A stretch of 64,000 bases of DNA, from the NCBI GenBank assembly GCA_964645005.1, contig CAZXYS010000004.1, forward strand, positions 92,757 to 156,756. Reading direction: 5' to 3'. Position numbers and translations under genes: made by a program. Shown piece after piece: positions 1-6,970 of the stretch. Under the pieces are notes generated by a model that saw only the letters and a program-made list of their open reading frames with translations, was not told where the DNA came from and made no database searches. How positions within the stretch are numbered: the first letter of the stretch is position 1; each line of letters opens with the position of its first letter. This DNA comes from CAZXYS01 sp964645005. Lineage in GTDB: Bacteria > Bacteroidota > Ignavibacteria > Kapaibacteriales > UBA2268.

Positions 1-229
1 TGTCATTTGGGCTGTTGAAAACAGCGGCATTGCCTATGGGTCCTTTCTTGTAGCTTATGTTATATGCAGTTCCGTTAAAAATATTATCAGACTGGTCCTT
101 AATAATTCCGTGTGTGTCATGATCAAAATTCCAATGCGCGATGAGACCTGATTCTATATCGGCTGAAAGCTTATGTATGGTTGTAATGTTTAGCGTTACG
201 ATAAAAATCAATATGCTTATATTTTTCAT
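1..229 (-). CDS. Secreted LamG-like domain protein, N-terminal part only
   Basis: The gene runs off the left edge of the window. It starts with an ATG at 227-229 on the minus strand. The first residues, MKNISILIFIVTLNITT, form a hydrophobic signal peptide. What follows reads LIAHWNFDHD, then D-Q-S-D-N-IFNGT, then GPIGNAAVFN. This is the usual opening of a concanavalin A-like LamG/laminin-G domain, found in many exported surface proteins of T9SS bacteria. Only about 76 codons are visible, so the C-terminal sorting domain, if there is one, cannot be seen. The family call rests on the spacing of these short motifs. Confidence 0.7.
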   Translation of the reverse strand, partial: MKNISILIFIVTLNITTIHKLSADIESGLIAHWNFDHDTHGIIKDQSDNIFNGTAYNISYKKGPIGNAAVFNSPND

Positions 230-388
230 GTGCTGCCTTAAGTTTTTAAATAATGTCAGACAAATTTATATATATTTGACATAGAAAACAATAGATAGTT
301 TAATTGGGGAATTTTATAAAAGTTGAGTATATTGTAGCTATCATTTATTTATATAGTATTTTAAATATTAAATTTGAGAATTGAGTAT

Positions 389-1324
389 ATGAATAAAATA
401 GACAGAAATAATTACACTGATGCTAAAAATAGTTTTCTTAAATTTTTCCCAGATAATTCTATTAGAAAAGTTGTGTGTCGTTTTTTAGCTTCATCAATAG
501 ACTATGCATCTGCAATAAATAATAATAACTGGAATTTAAATCTTGACAAGAATGGATATTTTATTAGATTTAATACTGGACACGTATATTGCATTGAGAT
601 TTTAAGAAATAAACTTCTTATAATATGTGATAGAGAAGAATTAAAGAAATCAATCAAAAATAGAAACTTACCTATTATTTTTAGAGGATATATTGGAAAA
701 AAATATACTGAAAACGAGTATATAGATGAAGTCCCGGATATACTAAAAAAGATTAATGATAGTGTCGGATGCGTATTGAATGCTAAAGATGCTGAGAACG
801 TTTTAAAATATCTTCAGGAGAGTAATTTTACTTTTATTAGAAAAGCTTTAAATACAGTTATTATAAAACAAATGAAGGAAGCTCATTCAAAAGCGGCTAT
901 TGATTTTTTGTCTGATGAAATTATAAAATTACCTAATCCAAACTATTATATAGCTGATTTACCATATTATAATGAGGTGATTCAAAAACAAGAATCTGAC
1001 ATTGAAAAGGCAAAGAGAATATCTAAAAAGAGGAGAAAAGAGAATTTAGAAAATTCAGATTCCAGACCTGAGAAAATTATAGTTACTCAGACAATATTTT
1101 ACGGAAATCAATATATTGTTGCAGAAGTTTTAGAACGCGCTAAAGGTAGATGCGAGAGATGTAACAAACCAGCGCCATTTTTAAAAGATAAGGATAATGA
1201 ACCATTCCTGGAAGTCCATCATAAGATTCCTTTAAATGAAGGTGGATATGATACAGTAGAAAATTCAATAGCTTTATGTCCTAATTGTCACAGACACGCA
1301 CATTATGGTAAAAAGACTTATTAA
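389..1324 (+). CDS. HNH endonuclease domain protein
   Basis: A protein of about 311 residues. The last 60 residues hold a complete HNH (McrA-like) nuclease motif: CERC, then VHHKIPLNEGG, then CPNCH. That gives two Cys pairs for structural zinc and the catalytic His-His pair. The first 240 residues are rich in Lys, Asn and Ile and match nothing I recognise; they may be a DNA- or effector-sensing module. I chose the ATG at 389; an in-frame TTG at 374 would add five residues, and neither start has a clear ribosome site. The gene is far more AT-rich than the housekeeping genes and sits beside a toxin-antitoxin-like pair, so it may be a mobile or defence nuclease. The nuclease call is firm; the role is inferred. 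Confidence 0.8.
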   Translation: MNKIDRNNYTDAKNSFLKFFPDNSIRKVVCRFLASSIDYASAINNNNWNLNLDKNGYFIRFNTGHVYCIEILRNKLLIICDREELKKSIKNRNLPIIFRGYIGKKYTENEYIDEVPDILKKINDSVGCVLNAKDAENVLKYLQESNFTFIRKALNTVIIKQMKEAHSKAAIDFLSDEIIKLPNPNYYIADLPYYNEVIQKQESDIEKAKRISKKRRKENLENSDSRPEKIIVTQTIFYGNQYIVAEVLERAKGRCERCNKPAPFLKDKDNEPFLEVHHKIPLNEGGYDTVENSIALCPNCHRHAHYGKKTY

Positions 1325-1561
1325 ATCTATTAACTACATATTCATTGATTATAGTTTAAGCTTTTAAATAGCGAATTTAATGTTTCGATGTAAAATGCGT
1401 TGATTTTCGAAATAGTGACTGCAATCTAAAAGCTGTTACAAGAAATATCTTATTTATTTGTCAATAATGAAATAATAAAAAAAATTTATTAAGAATTCAT
1501 TAATTTATAATACATTAGTTTAACAAACACATATTGAATCACGGATTTAACACTTTTACTA

Positions 1562-2710
1562 ATGAATACTAATAGTCAAATAAACGTGAGTAATGAAGTT
1601 TTGGTCTGGGCGAGGGAATCACTTGCTCTGTCCCGTAATCAGGTTAAGGAAAAAACTAATATTCCGGCAAATCGCCTGATTCAACTGGAAATTGGCGAAA
1701 AACAGCCCACAATTGAAGATTTGAAAGTTCTTTCAAAAGTTTATAAGCGAACTATTGCTACATTATTATTGGATGAACCGCCTAAAGAAAAGCCGCTGCC
1801 AAAAGACAGACGGACTGTTGATTCCAAAGAGCTTGGAAATTTCCATGAAAAGACCATTATGGCTGTTCGTAAAGCAAGGGCATTAGCGCAGTCTTCTGTC
1901 AAGCTTCGTGAAGAATTGGGTATAGATATTTTCAAATTTTCACTTTCCGCATCTTTGAAAGACAAGCCCCAAGAAGTAGCTGAAAACATAAGGCAACTAC
2001 TTAATTTGAGCGAGATAAAGAAAATCAAAAACATAAACGATGCTCTAGTAACATATATTGATAATGTAGAGTCATTAGGTGTATCGGTTTTTCAATTGAG
2101 TTTAACTCAGGATAATTTAAGAGGATTTTCTATTGTTGATGACCTAATCCCAATTATTGTTCTTAAAAGAGGTGGGGAACAAGCGCATTCCAAGACTTTT
2201 ACCCTTTTTCACGAATTAGGACACATCCTACTAAATCAAGGGGGCTTATGTGATTTGTCATTTAAAACCCAGGTTGATATAGAGAAATGGTGTAATGCGT
2301 TTGCTGCTGAAGTTCTTGTTCCTTCGGCTGAATTGCTCAGTATGGGAGCGGTAGTTGATTACCAACGAAAGGGTAAAAAAATCTGGTCAAAGAATGATCT
2401 AGTAGATTTAGCTAATTATTTTCATGTAGGTCCATTAACAATTCTCAGAAAATTACTTGATAACAATCTCACTACCAGAGAATATTATGAGAAAAAACAT
2501 AATATTTGGAATAAACCGCAATTCGGCAGATCTAAAGAACCAAAAGGCAGAGACATAGTTCGTGAAAATATAAGAGAAAAAGGTAAAACATATATTCGAT
2601 TAGCTTTCAAGGCTTTCGATCAAAATCGAATTAATTTAAAGGACTTATCCGATTTTTTAGGCGTAAAATTGTCTTATATTCCTAAAACCCGTGAATTGAT
2701 GAACGTTTGA
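1562..2710 (+). CDS. XRE regulator fused to ImmA/IrrE metallopeptidase
   Basis: A two-domain protein of 382 residues. Residues about 8-62 form a Cro/C1-type helix-turn-helix. Residues about 170-290 form a zinc metallopeptidase with the active-site motif H217-E-L-G-H221 and the third ligand E250 in NAFAAEVL. Proteins of this family cleave a partner repressor or antitoxin, as ImmA does in ICEBs1 and IrrE/PprI does in Deinococcus. A DUF4411 protein begins one base after its stop codon, so the two are translationally coupled. This order (XRE-ImmA/IrrE then DUF4411) is a recurrent pair regarded as toxin-antitoxin-like. Here the peptidase/HTH protein would be the regulator. The upstream 237 bp are AT-rich with no gene. 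Confidence 0.88.
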   Translation: MNTNSQINVSNEVLVWARESLALSRNQVKEKTNIPANRLIQLEIGEKQPTIEDLKVLSKVYKRTIATLLLDEPPKEKPLPKDRRTVDSKELGNFHEKTIMAVRKARALAQSSVKLREELGIDIFKFSLSASLKDKPQEVAENIRQLLNLSEIKKIKNINDALVTYIDNVESLGVSVFQLSLTQDNLRGFSIVDDLIPIIVLKRGGEQAHSKTFTLFHELGHILLNQGGLCDLSFKTQVDIEKWCNAFAAEVLVPSAELLSMGAVVDYQRKGKKIWSKNDLVDLANYFHVGPLTILRKLLDNNLTTREYYEKKHNIWNKPQFGRSKEPKGRDIVRENIREKGKTYIRLAFKAFDQNRINLKDLSDFLGVKLSYIPKTRELMNV

Positions 2711-2711
2711 A

Positions 2712-3230
2712 ATGGATTTATTTAGTGAAGAAAAGACGGTTTATGTGATTGATACAAGCGCGTTAATAATGCTTGAATTCACCTTTAAAAGGGATAATCC
2801 TGTGTTTGAGGCTGTTTGGGAAGAAATTGAAGATTTAATTATACATGGATATTTTAAAACTATTGACTTTGTTGAACAGGAAATAAACAATTATGAAGGG
2901 AAAGAAGAGTTTTTGAAAAGGTGGGTGAAGAAATGGAAAAAACGTTTAATAGTTAATACTGATGCAGCCAGTTTTAATGCTGCTAAAATGATTATTAATA
3001 CAGAATATGACACAGGATTTTTAAACGCTGCAAAACAAACCGAAGGCAAAGAAGAGGCAGATCCTTTTTTGATTGGTTACTGTAAAGTTCATGAATGTAC
3101 TTTGATTACGAATGAAAGTAAAACTAAAAACAACAGAATACCAGCCGTTGCTGAGCGAAATGGGGTAAGGTGTATAGATATTAATGACTTTTTAAATGAA
3201 AGAGGATTGAGAATGGAAAAAAAGAAGTAA
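2712..3230 (+). CDS. DUF4411 family PIN-like protein, putative toxin
   Basis: A protein of 172 residues that begins VYVIDTSALIML. The Asp-Thr-Ser near the start is the first acidic site of a PIN-like fold. Further acidic positions follow: an E in FVEQEINNYE, a D in EEADPFLIGYC and ITNE. DUF4411 proteins are PIN-like and normally sit next to an XRE-ImmA/IrrE gene, as here with a one-base gap. PIN toxins are metal-dependent RNases, so RNA cleavage is the expected activity, but none is demonstrated for this family that I know of. The C terminus is Lys-rich (RMEKKK). Confidence 0.8.
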   Translation: MDLFSEEKTVYVIDTSALIMLEFTFKRDNPVFEAVWEEIEDLIIHGYFKTIDFVEQEINNYEGKEEFLKRWVKKWKKRLIVNTDAASFNAAKMIINTEYDTGFLNAAKQTEGKEEADPFLIGYCKVHECTLITNESKTKNNRIPAVAERNGVRCIDINDFLNERGLRMEKKK

Positions 3231-3284
3231 TAAACATCATAATTTATTATGTATAATAACTTTCACCAACACAACAGGACAACC

Positions 3285-4052
3285 ATGACCAAAAAACAAT
3301 GGTACGAAGAATTATTTGAAAACTATGGCGAGAAGTACGACAACGAAGTTTTCACGCAGGGGACCGTCGGTGAGTGTGATTTCATCGAGGCGGAATCGAA
3401 TAAGGATAAAAGCTTGAAGATATTGGATGTCGGCTGCGGTACCGGGCGGCATGCTATTGAACTTACTAAGAGGGGATATAATGTCACCGGGATTGATCTG
3501 TCCGAGTCCCAGCTTGCCAGAGCGCGGAAAAAAGCCCGGGAAAGCGGTCTCGAAATAAACTTCCAGCGGCAGGATGCGCGGAATGTGACTTTCGATGATG
3601 AGTTTGATGCAGCTATAATGCTCTGTGAAGGCGGTTTCTCTCTGATGGAAACGGATGAAATGAACTTCGATATTTTGAAAAGTGTGACGAGAGCGCTGGA
3701 AGAGCCATGTAAGTTTATATTCACTGCACTGAACGGATTATATCCATTGTTTCATTCCCTCGAGAAATTCTATGTAGAGAAAACCGGGGGCGGCAATTCT
3801 ACATGTCACAGCAATACCTTTGATCTTATGACTTTCCGCGTTCACAATCTCACCGAATTCGAGGATGACTTCGGGAATAAAAAGACGCTCGAAAGCAACG
3901 AAAGGTTTTATGTGCCAAGCGAAATTACCTGGCTGCTGAAATCTCTGGGATACACGACAATAGACATCTTCGGTTCAAAGCTCGGCGCCTACTCGCGGAA
4001 TGATAAATTGACAACGGAAGATTTTGAGATGCTGGTAATTGCGGAGAGATGA
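3285..4052 (+). CDS. Class I SAM-dependent methyltransferase
   Basis: The protein has about 255 residues if it starts at the ATG at 3285, which follows an AGGA-type ribosome site; an ATG at 3249 would add 12 residues. Motif I is ILDVGCGTGRHAIEL, motif II ends in the acidic GIDLS, and motif III region is FQRQDARNVTF, all typical of the Methyltransf_25 Rossmann fold that binds S-adenosylmethionine. The region after residue 115 would choose the substrate and is not informative. The gene is less AT-rich than the three genes before it, which suggests that the resident chromosome resumes here. The substrate is unknown. Confidence 0.85.
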   Translation: MTKKQWYEELFENYGEKYDNEVFTQGTVGECDFIEAESNKDKSLKILDVGCGTGRHAIELTKRGYNVTGIDLSESQLARARKKARESGLEINFQRQDARNVTFDDEFDAAIMLCEGGFSLMETDEMNFDILKSVTRALEEPCKFIFTALNGLYPLFHSLEKFYVEKTGGGNSTCHSNTFDLMTFRVHNLTEFEDDFGNKKTLESNERFYVPSEITWLLKSLGYTTIDIFGSKLGAYSRNDKLTTEDFEMLVIAER

Positions 4053-4166
4053 TATGTATCATTTGAAACAGGCTGTTTCTTAAGTTCAAAAACAATGAAA
4101 ACGTTATTTTTTGTGCAGCGAATGATCCAATTGTAATAGCATTCCGAATTCTTTACTCTACCCTAA

Positions 4167-5000
4167 TTAACTATCAATTTTTTTAATGAAGTTAATTGTC
4201 AATATACTTCCAACTATCATTATAACACCTATCAAAATACCGGCAGGAAGAGAATATGGCATATCCTTCAGCGCTGAAAGTAAAAACATTATTACAATTC
4301 CCAAACCCATAGTTATAGTAAAAACCATTAATGGCACCGCCAGAATATAGCCGAGCGATTTCTTTTTCCATAGCATAATGGCAGTAATTATCATCGCCGG
4401 CAGGAAGAAGCTCAAGTCCAGCACATGTACCGGATTTACCCACAGTCCGGTGTCTTTCAAATTTTGAGGGATAGTGCCGGCAAACAGGTTTGGCACAATC
4501 TCTGACAGCCACAAAAGTATGAACAGGATGCCGACGACTATAAGAAATATACTCGCGCCTTTTGTTTTCACATTAGTCACAGCCTCTGCCGCTTTTTCTC
4601 TATCGACCGCCATCAATCCGCCTATCAGCGTATATGTAGATAAACCCAATACCGCTGCATAAGCCAAAAATAGGAACTGAAAATGCACAGCAAATGCATA
4701 TATCACAAATGCATATATCAAATAACTCAAAGCGCCCAGCCAGAGCAGGTATGCTCTAAGCGAGCCTTTAGCCGTATAATATACACTTATCAACAATAAG
4801 ACCACTACTACGAGATTGGCGTAGTCCTGACCTACCGCCTGGATAGCCCAATTAACAGTCTCCCGGGCATAAGTTTTGTCATATAAAATGCCTAAAAGGC
4901 TTGTAACTGTCACTAAAATTACCGTTAAAACGGATGTGAATATCCATGTTTTGGGGATGGTGAATCGATAGCTGCTATTTTTTAGATTTCTGTTGTTCAT
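4167..5000 (-). CDS. Polytopic membrane protein of unknown function
   Basis: A protein of 277 residues with about eight hydrophobic helices, for example TWIFTSVLTVILVTVTSLLG near the N terminus and ILIGVIMIVGSILTINF near the end. It has no signal peptide beyond the first helix and no catalytic motif that I recognise. It ends convergently with the methyltransferase gene. It is probably an inner-membrane protein, and I cannot assign a function. Confidence 0.7.
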   Translation of the reverse strand: MNNRNLKNSSYRFTIPKTWIFTSVLTVILVTVTSLLGILYDKTYARETVNWAIQAVGQDYANLVVVVLLLISVYYTAKGSLRAYLLWLGALSYLIYAFVIYAFAVHFQFLFLAYAAVLGLSTYTLIGGLMAVDREKAAEAVTNVKTKGASIFLIVVGILFILLWLSEIVPNLFAGTIPQNLKDTGLWVNPVHVLDLSFFLPAMIITAIMLWKKKSLGYILAVPLMVFTITMGLGIVIMFLLSALKDMPYSLPAGILIGVIMIVGSILTINFIKKIDS

Positions 5001-5112
5001 GTATCTTCTTTAAAATTTTTGCTATGATAAAACACAAAAATATTAAAATCGTAAAGAATAATTATATTCTCAAATAGAAATATTATCTATCAATAAATAT
5101 GAAAGATTTATA

Positions 5113-5505
5113 ATGACCACCAAACGCCAACTCATAAGCTCCGGCTCCCCATTCGAAGAACAAGTGGGCTATTCCCGCGCAGTCGTCGATGGCGGCTGGA
5201 TATTCATTTCCGGCACTACCGGCTTCGATTACGAGAACATGACTATCTCCGAAGACATCGTCGAACAGACCGAACAATGCCTGAAAAACATTGAAAGCGC
5301 ACTGCGGAAGGCGGATGCCGAGCTTAACGACGTCGTCAGAGTGATGTATATCCTGCCGGACGGCAGCGAATTCGAAAAGTGCTGGCAAGTGTTGAGGAAA
5401 TACTTCGGCGAGATACGTCCGGCGGCGACAATGTTCACGGCAGGGCTGCAAGATCCCCGCATGAAAATCGAAATTCAGGTGACTGCGGGGAGAAGGAAGA
5501 AATAA
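5113..5505 (+). CDS. Rid (YjgF/YER057c/UK114) family protein
   Basis: A protein of 130 residues, the full family length. It shows the family landmarks GGWIFISGTTGFD near residue 35 and YILPDGSEFEKCWQVLRKYFG near residue 80, then EIRPAATMFTAGL and the C-terminal EIQVTA. RidA deaminates reactive enamine/imine intermediates with an Arg in a Pro-Ala-Arg-Ser context. Here the matching segment reads Pro-Ala-Ala-Thr, so that Arg is missing. This suggests one of the non-deaminase Rid subgroups. Its true substrate is unknown. Confidence 0.85.
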   Translation: MTTKRQLISSGSPFEEQVGYSRAVVDGGWIFISGTTGFDYENMTISEDIVEQTEQCLKNIESALRKADAELNDVVRVMYILPDGSEFEKCWQVLRKYFGEIRPAATMFTAGLQDPRMKIEIQVTAGRRKK

Positions 5506-5583
5506 TCAGGAATAATTAATTTCCTTTTTTTACTCTATTCAAGCATTTTTTTAAAATTCTTCAACTATTTCTCTGTTTTATGA

Positions 5584-6738
5584 TTATTGTGCGATAACGA
5601 ATTTTTTAGTAATAAATCCAATCCTGACATAATACACCCCTGCCGCGAATCCCGAAATATCTATAGTAGATACAGGTCTGAGACCTGTCTCTACAGCTTT
5701 TACTTCTTCTCCAAGAAAATTATATATTCTTATTTCCGAATTATGAGCTACCACAGGGTTAACCCTGTGGTTGAGAGTATTTTCAACCACTATATAATCT
5801 CCCGCCGGATTAGGATAAATCTCTATTTCTTCCATAGTATCATCATCTCTCTCAACGGCATCCGGCGTGCCGCAGCCGATCCTCCGGGTCGAGATGACAA
5901 TATTATCGAAGTATCTTTCCTGTTGGACCGGTGAGCCGTCATTCCAGTAATTCTCGAAGAAGATTGCGTTTATCATCATGTTGTCGGGATCGTTATTCCA
6001 TGTGCCGTGCCAATTCAGGTCGTACGAGCCCGCTTGAAAGACACCGTCAATCCAAAATTCGAGCACTCCGTCTGACTTACCCGGCGTATTCAGCTTCACG
6101 CGGCACTCGACGCAGTACCACTTCCCCGAACTCTCCGTGCTGAAGATCTCCGTCGTACCGGCTTTAAAGCCGAGCCAGCGCAGATTCTCGAAATCATTGT
6201 ACTTCGTAGTCATCAGTTGTCCATCTTTGGATATGCCGCTTGCGGGGTCCATCCCTAAATAGAGACCATTATTACCGCCCGACCAGATATGCGCCATCAT
6301 ACCTGTCGCCCAGTTCGAATTAGCCAGAGTCAGCGCCCGCGAAAGTTTCGCCGGACCGCCGCCCTGCCAGCCTTCCTGGTGCTTAACGTCCATCCGCCAG
6401 TAGATTTCGTCGAACGAGCTATCGGGATATTCCGCGTTCTGTCCTATATAAGAACCCGGCGTCCTGCCGAAGGATTTCTTAAAGCCGCCGGCGGAGACTT
6501 CACCTTCCTGCCAGATGACTCGTATCCCCCGCGAACCGTCCCTTCCAATACCATCCATTACTACATGATCGCCGTCGTCATCGCCATACTCGAAGTATTT
6601 CCCGCTCATCTCGCGCTCATCTTCGAAATCATCACAGAAGATAGTGCCTGCAGGGGCATCGTCGCAGGTGAAGTTTTGGGCAAACAGGCTGCTGCTGTTC
6701 ATGATGATAAATATAATTATAAAAAAGTATGTTTTCAT
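5584..6738 (-). CDS. T9SS-exported protein with a lyase-like beta-sandwich domain
   Basis: A protein of 384 residues. The signal peptide is about MKTYFFIIIFIIMNSSSLFAQ. The middle, from ICDDFEDE to YFDNIVISTRRI, looks like a beta-jellyroll of the kind found in polysaccharide lyases and carbohydrate-binding proteins (WYCVECRVKLNTPG, LEFWIDGVF, YFDNIVIS); this is a structural impression only. Residues from about 305 onward form a type A T9SS sorting domain: IYPNPAGDYIVV, IRIYNFLGEEV, AAGVYYVRIG, KKFVI. The protein should cross the outer membrane through the PorU-type machinery. The sorting domain contains two DNA palindromes in frame (5666-5694 and 5750-5771), which encode the peptides TGLRPVST and HRVNPVV. 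Confidence 0.85.
   Translation of the reverse strand: MKTYFFIIIFIIMNSSSLFAQNFTCDDAPAGTIFCDDFEDEREMSGKYFEYGDDDGDHVVMDGIGRDGSRGIRVIWQEGEVSAGGFKKSFGRTPGSYIGQNAEYPDSSFDEIYWRMDVKHQEGWQGGGPAKLSRALTLANSNWATGMMAHIWSGGNNGLYLGMDPASGISKDGQLMTTKYNDFENLRWLGFKAGTTEIFSTESSGKWYCVECRVKLNTPGKSDGVLEFWIDGVFQAGSYDLNWHGTWNNDPDNMMINAIFFENYWNDGSPVQQERYFDNIVISTRRIGCGTPDAVERDDDTMEEIEIYPNPAGDYIVVENTLNHRVNPVVAHNSEIRIYNFLGEEVKAVETGLRPVSTIDISGFAAGVYYVRIGFITKKFVIAQ
5666..5694. repeat. In-frame palindrome encoding GLRPVST
   Basis: The centre is ACAGGTCT-G-AGACCTGT (5672-5688). The stem continues outward by five more pairs (GTAGA/TCTAC) after one mismatch. The element is read through as protein (T-G-L-R-P-V-S-T) within the T9SS sorting domain of the surrounding gene. 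Confidence 0.85.
5750..5771. repeat. Perfect 22-bp palindrome encoding HRVNPVV
   Basis: The core CCACAGGGTTAACCCTGTGG is self-complementary over its full length, with one more A-T pair outside. It is read in frame as N-H-R-V-N-P-V-V inside the sorting domain. A second inverted repeat, GTGGTTGA (5767-5774) with TCAACCAC (5783-5790), overlaps its right arm. Confidence 0.9.
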
Positions 6739-6817
6739 TTTTTAACCGGGTAATTATTATTGTTTTTATATACTTGAGTTAATAAAAGATTCATTTTTTA
6801 TTTTTTTTCAATTCTGC

Positions 6818-6940
6818 CTACTGCTTCCTTATATATTTTAGAGCTTCTTCAAAAGACATATCTTTTAATACCTGATTTACTTTATTCCTAATATCTCTCA
6901 TTTTTCTTATATAATTTATTTTGTTTTTGTGCTTTTTCAT
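6818..6940 (-). CDS. Small basic protein, 40 residues, possible gene remnant
   Basis: A short reading frame lies between two T9SS genes on the same strand: MKKHKNKINYIRKMRDIRN, then KVNQVLKDMSFEEALKYIRKQ. The pattern R-x-I-R-N-K-V, then M-S-F-E-E-A-x-x-Y-I-R-K, resembles the C-terminal helix of short antitoxin-like conserved proteins. There is no strong ribosome site. It could be a complete small protein or the tail of a lost gene. Confidence 0.4.
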   Translation of the reverse strand: MKKHKNKINYIRKMRDIRNKVNQVLKDMSFEEALKYIRKQ

Positions 6941-6970
6941 TAAAAGTTCTTATATAATTATAGAATGTTA

